Source of the DNA: Blattabacteriaceae bacterium
Lineage (GTDB): Bacteria; Bacteroidota; Bacteroidia; Flavobacteriales; Blattabacteriaceae
Length of the DNA: 43,765 nt
Direction: 5' to 3'
NCBI GenBank assembly: GCA_036390115.1
Contig: DASWCM010000003.1
Location: 165,111-208,875 of the forward strand
Part shown: positions 1 through 9,827 of the stretch, in pieces
Layout: each line of letters begins with the position of its first letter
Position numbering within the stretch: the stretch's first letter is position 1
Notes under the pieces: generated by a model
Database searches by the model: none
What the model was told of the DNA's origin: nothing
What the model saw: only the letters and a program-made list of their open reading frames with translations
Translations under genes and position numbers: made by a program

Positions 1-1
1 G

Positions 2-637
2 TTTTGGAAAAAAATGAAAAGCCTAAAAAAGGTTATTGCTTCTTTGGAAGAAAGAATAGAAGAAAAAAAACTAGAAAATTCAAAGAATCAATCAAAAAAG
101 TGGGATAATAAGGAACTAGAGTTTCATCAGTTAGAAATTGAGCTATCCTCTAAAAAGATAAAAGAATACCAGCTAATAATTAATGAAAAAAAAGAAGAAT
201 TTCAAAATTTAAAAGAAAATTATGAGAATAAAAAGAAAAATCTTCTGTTTAAGAAGAACATTTTTAAAAAAAATCCAAAAAATAAAAAAAAAGTGGATGT
301 TCTTAGGAAAAGAGCATATGTTTTTAACAGTAAAATAGATAAAAGTCTTCTTTATATTTATAATAAAATTCGAAAAAAAGTAAAAGACGGAAGAGCTGTT
401 GTTCCTGTAGAAAAAGGAGCTTCAATGGGTTCTTATTTATTAATTCCCCCTCAACTAAGGGTAGAAATCTCTAATAGAGAAAAAATAGTTCTCGATGAAA
501 CCAGCGGACGAATACTTATCGATTCTGCTTTAGCAAAAGAAGAACGAGAAAGAATTTATGAAGAAATAACCCCAGATCCAAGAAGTTCTTCTCCTCTATA
601 CCAAGAAGCAAACTGTCCTTCAGAAATGGAAGTTTGA
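2..637 (+). CDS. Coiled-coil zinc-ribbon-family protein (DUF164/zf-RING_7-like), 5' partial
   Basis: The reading frame is open to the left edge, so the N-terminus lies outside the window; the first ATG in view is at 14. The visible part is a long charged coiled coil (about residues 1-120 from that ATG) followed by a compact tail with GRAVVPVEKGAS, then IPPQ, then TSGRILID. That arrangement matches the C4-type zinc-ribbon proteins with an N-terminal coiled coil, whose tail normally carries two CxxC pairs. Here none of the four cysteines is present (SMGS and DETS stand in their places), so zinc binding is not expected; some Bacteroidota relatives may also lack them. The molecular function of the family is not firmly known. 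The 3' end runs 82 bp into the oppositely oriented mnmA, and the last 20 or so residues look like a non-homologous extension made by reading antisense to mnmA. Confidence 0.7.
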   Translation, partial: FWKKMKSLKKVIASLEERIEEKKLENSKNQSKKWDNKELEFHQLEIELSSKKIKEYQLIINEKKEEFQNLKENYENKKKNLLFKKNIFKKNPKNKKKVDVLRKRAYVFNSKIDKSLLYIYNKIRKKVKDGRAVVPVEKGASMGSYLLIPPQLRVEISNREKIVLDETSGRILIDSALAKEERERIYEEITPDPRSSSPLYQEANCPSEMEV

Positions 638-1740
638 AAATTCTCAAATTCTGTATAAATTCCATCCGCTGTCTGATGTAAGTTTGCTTTTTGGAAGGAC
701 TGTCTATAACGAACTCTACAAAATACTCCTATTTCTTTGGAAGAGTATTCTATCTTACGGATCCAATTCATATCTTTTTTTTTGACAAAAAAAGCTTTTT
801 TGTATAATCCTGGATGATTCTTTCCCATACCAACATATAAAATGTTTTCTTTTATATCAATTTCTATGACAAAAAGAGCTTTTTTATATCCTCCTACTTT
901 TAGGCCTTTTCGTTGGCCTTTAGTAAAATAATATGCACCTGGATGGGAGCCAATTATTTTTCCATCTGTTTTTTTATATCTATATTTTTTAGAAAGAAAA
1001 ATTAATTCCTCCTCCCTTGAGTTTGAGGTTAAAAAGGGAGGAGGAGGATGATATCTAGGAGAGTGGGGAGATATTTCTACAATATCTCCAATTTTAGGTT
1101 TAAGTCTAAATTTTAAAAAATCAAACAATCGTATTTTCCCAATAAAACAAATACCTTGAGAATCTTTTTTTTTAGCTGTGAAAAGGCCTATTTCAGAAGC
1201 TATTCTTCTAACATTTTTTTTAGTTATCTTACCTAAAGGGAAAAGAGCTTTGCTTAACTGGTATTGATTGAGTCTGCAAAGAAAATACGATTGATCTTTT
1301 TCTTGGTCTTTGCCAAATAGCAAACGATAAATTTTTTGTCCATTTTTAAAAAAGCTTATTTTTCGTACATAATGTCCCGTTGCAATAAAATCAGCATCAA
1401 GTAAAATAGCATTTTTCAAAAAAAGATCAAATTTTATTTTTTTATTGCAAAGAATATCTGGATTAGGGGTTCTCCCTTTAGCATACTCTGAAAACAGATA
1501 ATCTACTATTTTTTCCTGATACTGATTACTGAAATCAATTAATTGATATGGTATTTTTAGCATTTCGGCTGCTAGAAGAGCATCATTTTTATCCTCAATC
1601 CAAGTACATTTTCCTTCCTCATGCCAATTTCTCATAAATATTCCAATAACATCATACCCCTGCTTTTTTAGTAAAAAAGCAGCTACACTAGAGTCTACTC
1701 CACCTGAAATACCGACAACAACTCTTTTTTTATGGGACAT
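556..1740 (-). CDS. mnmA: tRNA-specific 2-thiouridylase MnmA
   Basis: MnmA thiolates U34 of tRNA-Lys, tRNA-Glu and tRNA-Gln in the cytoplasm using ATP and a persulfide relay. The N-terminal PP-loop GISGGVDSSVAA (about residues 10-21) binds ATP. The two catalytic cysteines are visible in NPDILCNKK (near residue 97) and in SQGICFIGK (near residue 200). Other family blocks present are ATGHYVR, GKDQEKDQSYFLC and FTKGQRKGL. The length of 394 residues fits Bacteroidota MnmA. A proline- and glutamate-rich stretch near residues 232-245 is low in complexity and is encoded by a perfect 12-bp inverted repeat. It lies downstream of dnaJ on the same strand with a 12-bp gap, so it is probably cotranscribed with grpE-dnaJ. 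A substrate, tRNA-Lys(UUU), is encoded in this window at 34795. Confidence 0.96.
   Translation of the reverse strand: MSHKKRVVVGISGGVDSSVAAFLLKKQGYDVIGIFMRNWHEEGKCTWIEDKNDALLAAEMLKIPYQLIDFSNQYQEKIVDYLFSEYAKGRTPNPDILCNKKIKFDLFLKNAILLDADFIATGHYVRKISFFKNGQKIYRLLFGKDQEKDQSYFLCRLNQYQLSKALFPLGKITKKNVRRIASEIGLFTAKKKDSQGICFIGKIRLFDFLKFRLKPKIGDIVEISPHSPRYHPPPPFLTSNSREEELIFLSKKYRYKKTDGKIIGSHPGAYYFTKGQRKGLKVGGYKKALFVIEIDIKENILYVGMGKNHPGLYKKAFFVKKKDMNWIRKIEYSSKEIGVFCRVRYRQSFQKANLHQTADGIYTEFENFQTSISEGQFASWYRGEELLGSGVISS
1007..1045. repeat. Inverted repeat inside mnmA (12-bp arms)
   Basis: The arms TCCTCCTCCCTT (1007-1018) and AAGGGAGGAGGA (1034-1045) are perfect reverse complements separated by 15 bases. 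They encode the low-complexity stretch of MnmA. In mRNA this would be a strong G/C hairpin, unusual in so AT-rich a sequence. Confidence 0.8.
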
Positions 1741-1752
1741 CTTAGAACATTT

Positions 1753-2874
1753 TCAAAAATCTCTAACTTTTTCAAAAAAAGATTTTTCTAATCGGCTAGG
1801 TTTGGGAAAAAAATTCTCAGCATACTTCATTTTTTCGAAAAAATATTTTTGTTCATGGGTTATCTTTTTTGGAGTCCAAATATTTACATGAATTAAGATA
1901 TCTCCATATTTTTTAGATTCAAAGTAAGGGAGTCCTTTTCCTTTAAGACGAAGAGTTTTTCCAGATTGAGTTCCAGAATCTATCTTAACACGAACTTTTC
2001 CATGAATAGTTGGGATTTCTTTGTAAGATCCTAAAACTGCATCGGATATAGAAATGTATAGGTCATAATGTAAATTATGACCTTCTCTTTTAAGGTTTTT
2101 GTGGGTAATTTCCTCAATGAGGACTAATAAGTCGCCTGGATCTCCAGCTCCAAAAGGAGCTTCGTTACCTTTTCCGTAAACCTTTAGTTGCACTCCATCG
2201 AAAAGACCATACGGTATTTCCACACGAACAAGTTCTTCTTCTTTTATGAGTCCTTGACTATTTGCCCCTTTAGGTAGATGATTAATAATTTTTCCCACTC
2301 CTTGGCATTTTTTGCATAAACTCGTACTACGCATTCGACCTATAAATGTGTTTGTAAAATGTGTAACATTTCCACTTCCATTGCAGATATCACATTTTTT
2401 TAATATAACTCCAGGTGCTACTTTCATCCGTTTAACCTTAACTTTCTTCTCTATCCCTTTAGAGATCTCTTTCAACGTTAGTTTCACTCGAATCCGTAAA
2501 TCGTTACCTTTTATGGATCGTTTTCCTCCGAATCTAAAACCTCTTTCCCCAAAAGCTTCTCCAAAAATATCTCCAAAACTGCTAAAGATATCTTCCATGT
2601 TCATGCCTTCTGATGTTCCATCATAGTATCTACTGCTATAATCATTATGACCAAATTGGTCATATCTCTGTCTTCTTTCTGGATTGCTCAAAACGCTGTA
2701 AGCCTCTGCAGCTTCTTTGAATTTTTCTTCAGCTTCCTTTTTATTATTCGGGTTTTTATCTGGATGATATTTTATAGCGATCTTTCTGTAGGCTTTTTTT
2801 ATTGCCTCAGATGAGGCATTTTTAGAAACTCCTAAAACTTCGTAATAATCTCTTTTTGCCATTTTTTCCATCAT
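1753..2874 (-). CDS. dnaJ: Chaperone DnaJ (Hsp40) with one zinc centre
   Basis: DnaJ is the co-chaperone that delivers clients to DnaK and stimulates its ATPase. The J domain is intact, with the HPD motif in [12 protein letters not shown] (residues 37-48), followed by a short F/G-rich linker containing [13 protein letters not shown]. The zinc region is reduced. Only two of the four CxxCxGxG repeats remain, CDICNGSG and CKKCQGVG. These sit in the positions of repeats 2 and 3, which form zinc centre II. Repeats 1 and 4, which form centre I, have no cysteines. The C-terminal client-binding domain is present. The ATG at 2874 overlaps the grpE stop; the methionine five codons in (ATG at 2862, [11 protein letters not shown]) fits the family start better. 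It sits in the grpE-dnaJ-mnmA run. Confidence 0.96.
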   Translation of the reverse strand: MMEKMAKRDYYEVLGVSKNASSEAIKKAYRKIAIKYHPDKNPNNKKEAEEKFKEAAEAYSVLSNPERRQRYDQFGHNDYSSRYYDGTSEGMNMEDIFSSFGDIFGEAFGERGFRFGGKRSIKGNDLRIRVKLTLKEISKGIEKKVKVKRMKVAPGVILKKCDICNGSGNVTHFTNTFIGRMRSTSLCKKCQGVGKIINHLPKGANSQGLIKEEELVRVEIPYGLFDGVQLKVYGKGNEAPFGAGDPGDLLVLIEEITHKNLKREGHNLHYDLYISISDAVLGSYKEIPTIHGKVRVKIDSGTQSGKTLRLKGKGLPYFESKKYGDILIHVNIWTPKKITHEQKYFFEKMKYAENFFPKPSRLEKSFFEKVRDF

Positions 2875-3371
2875 TTACCAACAACGACTTTTGCATGTCT
2901 AATTACCTTATTTTCCATCATATATCCAGCTTCTATAATTTCTACAATTTTCATAGAGTATTCTTTTGGAGCTTGAACTTGTGTAATTACTTCATGTAAG
3001 TCAATATTGATATTATCTCCTTTTTTTATTTCGATTTTTCTTAATCCGTTTTCTTGGAGAACTTTAATAAATTTTTCACTAATAAGCATTATTCCTTTTG
3101 ATTGTTTTATTTCATTAATTCCCCTTTCAAAATCGTCTAAAACAGGTAGTAGATCAATAATTAAATTTTGATGAGCAGTTTTGAATAGTTCAAAACGTTC
3201 TTTTTGGGTTCGTTTTTTATAGTTTTCAAATTCAGCAAATAAACGTATAAATTTGTCTTTTTCTTCTTTTATTTTCTCCATATGTTTTTCGAAATCTATT
3301 TTTTCTATTTTTTTTTTATCTGGCTCCTTAGATGAGTCAGTAATTTTGTTTTTTTCATTTTCTTGATTCAT
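2871..3371 (-). CDS. grpE: Nucleotide exchange factor GrpE
   Basis: GrpE releases ADP from DnaK and works with DnaJ in the cytoplasmic Hsp70 cycle. The 166-residue protein has a charged, low-complexity N-terminus and then the typical long helix with [17 protein letters not shown] (about residues 45-61). After it come the [12 protein letters not shown] block and the C-terminal beta domain with [18 protein letters not shown], which is the family signature. The stop overlaps the first ATG of dnaJ by 4 bp, so the two are translationally coupled. The start faces truA head to head with about 20 bp between the start codons, leaving almost no dedicated promoter space. Confidence 0.96.
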   Translation of the reverse strand: MNQENEKNKITDSSKEPDKKKIEKIDFEKHMEKIKEEKDKFIRLFAEFENYKKRTQKERFELFKTAHQNLIIDLLPVLDDFERGINEIKQSKGIMLISEKFIKVLQENGLRKIEIKKGDNINIDLHEVITQVQAPKEYSMKIVEIIEAGYMMENKVIRHAKVVVGK

Positions 3372-3391
3372 TGGCTATTTATTTTGTATAT

Positions 3392-4141
3392 ATGGGACTT
3401 AAAACGTGTGTGAGATTGTTTATGGAATTATTTTATAATGGAGGGGATTATTACGGATGGCAAATACAAAAAAATGGAATATCTGTGCAAGAAGTTCTTG
3501 AAGATAAATTATCTAAATTTCTAAAGACCTACATAAAAATTTATAGTTCTGGGCGTACAGATTGTGGTGTAAATGCTCTTAAAATGTTTGCACATTTTGA
3601 TTCAAAAACTCCTTTAAATTTAAAAGAGATTAGGAGAATCAATTATTTTTTACCTAAAACGATTAAAGTATCTCGTATCTCTCCTGTGAGGGAGAATTCT
3701 CACGCTAGATTTGATGCTATTAGTAGAACTTATGAATATCATATTTCATTTGAGAAAGCTTATGATATGAGTTGGTGGCTTAAAAGTCCTTTAAATATAA
3801 AAAAAATGAATAAGGCAACTGATATATTGAAGAAATATGAGGATTTTAGCAGTTTTTGTAAACTTCTTGAAAAGAATAAAAAACGTACCTGTAAAATTTA
3901 TAGAGCCCAATGGGTTAAAAGGAAAAAATCTTTATTTTTCATTATTGAAGCAAATCGCTTTTTAAGAAATATGGTTCGCGCAATAGTTGGGTCCATTGTT
4001 GAAGTAGGAAGAGGAAAAATTGATCTTTCAGATTTTTCTAAGATTATTGAAGCAAAGGATCGTAGATATGCAGGTAATTCAGCTCCTGCCTCAGGTTTAT
4101 CATTGAAAAGGATTCTCTATCCAGAAGATATTTTTTTCTAA
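3392..4141 (+). CDS. truA: tRNA pseudouridine synthase A (TruA)
   Basis: TruA converts U38-U40 in the anticodon stem of many tRNAs to pseudouridine. The catalytic aspartate is in SSGRTDCGVNALKMFAHFD; the usual GVHA reads GVNA here. Other family blocks are NGGDYYGWQIQ, RFDAISRTYEYHI, FLRNMVRAIVGS and the C-terminal SAPASGLSL. The frame can be opened with a TTG at 3371 that overlaps the grpE start codon, but no homology supports those residues. The ATG at 3392 is chosen. A GTG at 3410 (VRLFMELFYNG) lines up best with the usual family start and is a real alternative. It is divergent from grpE and convergent with trxB, with a 3-bp gap. Confidence 0.93.
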   Translation: MGLKTCVRLFMELFYNGGDYYGWQIQKNGISVQEVLEDKLSKFLKTYIKIYSSGRTDCGVNALKMFAHFDSKTPLNLKEIRRINYFLPKTIKVSRISPVRENSHARFDAISRTYEYHISFEKAYDMSWWLKSPLNIKKMNKATDILKKYEDFSSFCKLLEKNKKRTCKIYRAQWVKRKKSLFFIIEANRFLRNMVRAIVGSIVEVGRGKIDLSDFSKIIEAKDRRYAGNSAPASGLSLKRILYPEDIFF

Positions 4142-4144
4142 ATG

Positions 4145-5095
4145 TTATTTAACTATTGATAGATATCGTTCTAAATCCAAGGCGGCCATGCAACCTGTTC
4201 CAGCTGATGTAATAGCTTGACGATAGATAGGATCTTGAACATCTCCAGCAGCAAAAACACCTTGTGTATTCGTTTTTGTACTTACTTTTTCAGTAAGTAT
4301 ATATCCTTTATCATCCATTTTTAGCTTACCTTTTAAAGGTTGTGTATTTGGTGTATTCCCTATAGCTAGAAATAGTCCTTCTATAGAAAAAAATTTTTTT
4401 TTATTTGTTTTATTATTAACGACTCTTATTCCTTTTACTGTTTTATCCCCTAAAATTTCAGCAATTTCATAATTAAATAAAGTTTCTACATTTGATAGAA
4501 TAGAAATTCTATACTGCATGACTTTAGAAGCTCTAAAATACCCTCTTCTTACCAATAAGTAAACTTTAGCACAAATTTTAGATAAGTAGATTGTATCTTC
4601 AATTGCAGTATCTCCTCCTCCTATAACAGCCACATTTTTAGCTCTGTATAAAAACCCATCGCAAGTAGCACAAGATGAAACCCCAAATCCAATCAAACGT
4701 TTTTCACTATAAAGGCCAAGATATTTTGGAGTAGTTCCAGTGGAAATTATTAAACCTCTAGTTTTTATTATATTTCCATAATCATTCTTAATTTGATGAA
4801 TTACCCCCATCTTATGGGAAGTGGAAAACTCAAAATATACAGCTTCTTGCTTTTTAATGATAGTATGAAAACGTTTTGCTTGTTCTTCAAGTTTCTCCAT
4901 TAACTTAGAACCATTTATACCTTCAGGATAACCTGGGTAGTTATCCACACAGGTTGTAGTGGTTAATTTTCCCCCAGGTTCCATACCTGTATACAAAATA
5001 GGGGTTAAATAAGCTCGTGCTGCATATATAGCTGAAGAATATCCAGCAGGGCCTGATCCAAGAATAACGCAATTTAAAATATTATCTACAAACAT
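4145..5095 (-). CDS. trxB: Thioredoxin reductase TrxB
   Basis: This FAD/NADPH enzyme reduces thioredoxin. The FAD dinucleotide-binding motif GSGPAGYSSAIYAARA is close to the N-terminus, the redox-active pair is CATC in SSCATCDGFLY, and the NADPH motif is GGGDTAIEDTIYLSK. The C-terminal AAGDVQD block is also present. The frame extends 29 codons upstream to 5182, but these residues are not homologous. The ATG at 5095 (MFVDNILNCVILGSG) gives the expected short N-terminus and 316 residues. It is divergent from the nuclease-like gene at 5208, leaving about 110 bp for promoters, and convergent with truA. Confidence 0.95.
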   Translation of the reverse strand: MFVDNILNCVILGSGPAGYSSAIYAARAYLTPILYTGMEPGGKLTTTTCVDNYPGYPEGINGSKLMEKLEEQAKRFHTIIKKQEAVYFEFSTSHKMGVIHQIKNDYGNIIKTRGLIISTGTTPKYLGLYSEKRLIGFGVSSCATCDGFLYRAKNVAVIGGGDTAIEDTIYLSKICAKVYLLVRRGYFRASKVMQYRISILSNVETLFNYEIAEILGDKTVKGIRVVNNKTNKKKFFSIEGLFLAIGNTPNTQPLKGKLKMDDKGYILTEKVSTKTNTQGVFAAGDVQDPIYRQAITSAGTGCMAALDLERYLSIVK

Positions 5096-5207
5096 AAAAT
5101 AATTACGAATAGATTTGATTGTATCATAAATTGTTGCATAATTTATAAGTTTATTGATGTTTTTTCTCAAAAAGAACCACAATTATGTGGTAAAGACATC
5201 ATCCTTT

Positions 5208-6850
<1,643 letters not shown>

Positions 6851-8125
6851 CTAATCAACATACACAACACCATCTATGTCTTGATATTTAAGTTCAAACA
6901 TTTTTAATGTATGGACTAAATCTGATGACCAAGAAGCTTTGACTCTAACGTAATTATCTGTATATCCTTGTATAAATCCATTTTTATTTTCGCTTTCAAA
7001 AAGAACTTGACGAATTTTTCCAATTTGACGTTCATAAAATATTCTTTTTTTTTTAATTGAAAGAACACGTAGAATTTTGTTCCTTTTATATTTAATATTA
7101 TTAGGGATGATCCCATCCATATAAAATGCTTCGGTATTTTCTCTTTCTGAATAAGAAAAAACATGCAAGTAGGAAACTTCTAAAGAATCCAAAAAGTTAT
7201 ATGTCTGCAAAAAGCAGAAGTCATCTTCTGCTGGAAATCCTACAATTACATCCACACCGATACAAGCATTATACCTTAGAGATAGGATCGTGCGAATCCT
7301 ATTCGCATATAAACTACTATAATACCTCCTGCGCATTATCTTCAGTATTTTGTCACTTCCAGATTGTAACGGAATGTGAAAATGAGGAACAAAACGTTTA
7401 CTTTTTGCCAAAAACTCTATAAGTTCATCTTTAAGTAAATTTGGTTCAATAGAAGAGATCCGAAATCTATTCACTTTTTCTATTTTCTCTAGTTTTTGCA
7501 AAAGAACTAGAATATTTTCCCTTTTGCTTCCATAATCCCCTATATTTACCCCAGTTAAGACAATTTCTTTCACCCCTATTTTCGAAATTTTTAGAACGTT
7601 TTTTAAAATGCTTTCTAAAGGTTCAGAACGAGATTCACCTCTAGCTAAAGGAATGGTGCAATAAGAACATTTATAGTTGCATCCATCTTGGATTTTCAAA
7701 AAAGATCTAGTTCTAGAAATAGAATGCGATCCAACATAAAAATTTTTTTTCCAAGAATGGACTTCTCCCACATCTTTCTTAGAAAGATCATTAATATAGT
7801 CAGTAATTCTGAATTTTTCAGTAGCTCCTAATACTAGATCGACTCCTTTAACTTTAGAAAGTTTTTCAGGCTCAAGCTGAGCATAACAACCTACGGCTAT
7901 TATAAATGCTTTAGGATTCCTTCTTAAAAAAGAACGAACAATATATTTAAATTCTTTATTAGCAGTTTCAGTAACTGAACAAGTATTTATGACATAAATA
8001 TCGGAAGTTTCTTTAAAAGAAATTATTTCAAAAATTTTATTAGAAAATTTTCTTGAAATAGAAGAACTTTCAGCAAAATTAAGTTTACATCCAATAGTAT
8101 AAAAAGCGACCTTTATCTTATGCAT
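6851..8125 (-). CDS. mtaB: tRNA t6A37 methylthiotransferase MtaB
   Basis: MtaB is a radical-SAM enzyme that converts t6A37 to ms2t6A37 in tRNAs reading ANN codons. The N-terminal UPF0004 domain supplies cluster cysteines in TIGCKLNFAES, INTCSVTE and AVGCYAQLEP. The radical-SAM CxxxCxxC motif is in CNYKCSYCTIPLARGESRS (about residues 148-166). The blocks EIVLTGVNIGDYG and FHIPLQSGSDKILKIMRR favour MtaB over MiaB. A C-terminal TRAM-like region follows. The length of 424 residues is normal. It is divergent from prfB with only 14 bp between the start codons. Confidence 0.93.
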   Translation of the reverse strand: MHKIKVAFYTIGCKLNFAESSSISRKFSNKIFEIISFKETSDIYVINTCSVTETANKEFKYIVRSFLRRNPKAFIIAVGCYAQLEPEKLSKVKGVDLVLGATEKFRITDYINDLSKKDVGEVHSWKKNFYVGSHSISRTRSFLKIQDGCNYKCSYCTIPLARGESRSEPLESILKNVLKISKIGVKEIVLTGVNIGDYGSKRENILVLLQKLEKIEKVNRFRISSIEPNLLKDELIEFLAKSKRFVPHFHIPLQSGSDKILKIMRRRYYSSLYANRIRTILSLRYNACIGVDVIVGFPAEDDFCFLQTYNFLDSLEVSYLHVFSYSERENTEAFYMDGIIPNNIKYKRNKILRVLSIKKKRIFYERQIGKIRQVLFESENKNGFIQGYTDNYVRVKASWSSDLVHTLKMFELKYQDIDGVVYVD

Positions 8126-8139
8126 TTTAATGTAGTATT

Positions 8140-9225
8140 ATGACTCTTTCAAAAGAACAAATAAGAGAGATTTTTCAACGTTTTGAGAATCTTTTAGATA
8201 GGTTCGAAATACCAAAAAAACTTGTTGGAATCAGTGATAAGGAAAAAATAATAGCATCTAACGATTTTTGGAAGGAAACTGATAAAGCTAAAAAAATTCT
8301 GAAAAGCTTGCATAAAGAAAAAAAAATGGTCGAAGACTATAATAATATTCGATTAATTTTAGAAGAAATGAAATTATATTTAGAATTTTTCAAAAATGGA
8401 GAAATTTCTGAACTAGAAATGCAAAATAAGTTACAAAAAATTGAAAATATTCTTTCAGATTTTGAGCTTAAAAAGCTTCTTTCTTTGGAAGAAGATTTCT
8501 TAAGTGCAGTCCTGCATATTTCAGCAGGAGCTGGAGGGGCAGAAAGTTGTGATTGGGTTTACATGTTGATGCGTATGTACTTTATGTGGGCTGAAAAAAA
8601 AAGGAATAAGGTAAATGAAATTTATAATCAACCTGGAGATATTTCAGGAATAAAATCACTAACTCTAGAAATCAAAGGCCCTTATGTTTTTGGATTTCTT
8701 AAAGGAGAAAATGGCGTACATCGGTTAGTACGAATTTCTCCATTTGACAAAAATGGTAAACGTCATACTTCTTTTGCTTCGGTTTATGTCTCTCCATTAG
8801 AAGAAGATACTATTGAAGCAGACGTAAAAAATTCTGAAATTGTATGGGAAACTTTTCGATCAAGTGGATCAGGTGGTCAAAATGTTAATAAAGTAGAAAC
8901 TGGGGTACGTTTAAAACATATTCCAACTGGAATTTTTGTTGAAAATATAGAATCACGTTCTCAATTTAAGAATAAGGAAAAGGCTTTGAATTTACTTAAA
9001 TCTAGGTTGTTTGAAATTGAAACAACAAAAAATAGTGCTAAACGTAATGAGATTGAGTCTAAAAAGAAAAAAATAGAATGGGGATCACAGATTAGAAATT
9101 ATGTAATGCATCCTTATAAACTAGTTAAAGACTTGCGTACTGGATACGAAACATCTGACGTGGAATCCGTAATGAATGGGGAAATTGATGCTTTTTTAAA
9201 GTATTTTTTGTTGTTCTCTAAATGA
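8140..9225 (+). CDS. prfB: Peptide chain release factor 2 (RF2)
   Basis: RF2 terminates translation at UAA and UGA. The stop-codon-reading tripeptide SPF is present in RISPFDKNGKRHTSF, and the catalytic GGQ is in [17 protein letters not shown]2-type C-terminal residues KKKIEWGSQIRNYV and KDLRTGYETSDVE are also present. The 361-residue frame is continuous, so the programmed +1 frameshift used by many bacteria is absent. Bases 8846-8943, around the GGQ codons, are identical to bases 24641-24544 of prfA (see the repeat entries). The stop TGA overlaps the ATG of the fabG pseudogene as ATGA, a fossil of translational coupling. It is divergent from mtaB. Confidence 0.96.
   Translation: MTLSKEQIREIFQRFENLLDRFEIPKKLVGISDKEKIIASNDFWKETDKAKKILKSLHKEKKMVEDYNNIRLILEEMKLYLEFFKNGEISELEMQNKLQKIENILSDFELKKLLSLEEDFLSAVLHISAGAGGAESCDWVYMLMRMYFMWAEKKRNKVNEIYNQPGDISGIKSLTLEIKGPYVFGFLKGENGVHRLVRISPFDKNGKRHTSFASVYVSPLEEDTIEADVKNSEIVWETFRSSGSGGQNVNKVETGVRLKHIPTGIFVENIESRSQFKNKEKALNLLKSRLFEIETTKNSAKRNEIESKKKKIEWGSQIRNYVMHPYKLVKDLRTGYETSDVESVMNGEIDAFLKYFLLFSK
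8846..8943 (+). repeat. 98-bp block identical to part of prfA (prfB copy)
   Basis: All 98 bases match the reverse complement of 24544-24641, from GGGAAACTTTTCGATC to TTTTTGTTGAA, including every third-codon position. The block encodes the GGQ loop. Identity stops sharply at both ends, with different sequence immediately outside. It is one arm of an inverted pair about 15.6 kb apart. Its residues [11 protein letters not shown] are of RF2 type, so this is more likely the donor copy. Confidence 0.97.
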
Positions 9226-9824
9226 AGCTTTTAGAGAAAAAACAGCACTAATTAGTGTAGGAAAAAGCTATTGTGGAAGCATTTGCCAGTAGGGAAAAAG
9301 CTATAAATCTTGATAAAAATTTAAAAAAATAACAAAAATTAAAGCTTATAAAGCTGACTTAATAAGGCCTCAATAAGCTAAAATACTTGTAAAAAAAGCT
9401 ATTGATGAATTTGTAAAAATTGATATTCTAGTAAACAATGCTGTATAGGCAGTCTTGTCATTAGACTGAGAAAAGTGGCAATCTTAGTTCCATTTTTCTC
9501 TAACACAATAAGTTGTTAAAAACAATGATAAAAAAAGGATCCATTATTAACTCTATTTGGGGTTTTTGGTAATAAAGGTCAAGTGAATTATTCAACGTCT
9601 AAATCTGTAATTATTGGATTTAGTAAATCAGTCTAGGGTCAATAAATATCCGAAGCAATGTGGTTTACCCAGGATTTATTAATACAGAGATGATAGCTTC
9701 TCTGGAAGAGTAAATGCTCAAAGAATGGAGGGTATATTGCGCAAGCTTGTATTTTTTTAGCCTCTGATATGTCAATATAAGTGGAGAAGTTTTGAACGTA
9801 AATGGTGGAATGAGTCTAATATGA
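9222..9824 (+). pseudogene. fabG: fabG pseudogene (3-oxoacyl-ACP reductase)
   Basis: FabG reduces 3-oxoacyl-ACP with NADPH in fatty-acid synthesis. The fossil begins with ATG at 9222, overlapping the prfB stop, reading MKLLEKKTALIS. The glycine-rich TGASRGIG is mostly deleted. Matches then continue across several frames: AIVEAFAS, KIKAYKADL, IDEFVKIDILVNNA, FGNKGQVNYSTSKS, IIGFSKSV, YPGFINTEMIASLEE, IFLASDMS and finally LNVNGGMSLI, stop at 9824. Many stops and frameshifts separate the pieces, including the loss of the YxxxK context's frame continuity. The length (603 bp) is a little below the normal 740 or so. It cannot make a working enzyme. A FabG elsewhere, or host lipid supply, would be needed. 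Confidence 0.93.
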
Positions 9825-9827
9825 GAT

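Noticed and set aside
2312-2626. 104-codon plus-strand frame
   Set aside because: It lies wholly antisense to dnaJ and has no recognisable features.
8140-8300. Programmed +1 frameshift site in prfB
   Set aside because: The frame is continuous from the ATG with no in-frame TGA near codon 25, so no frameshift is needed.
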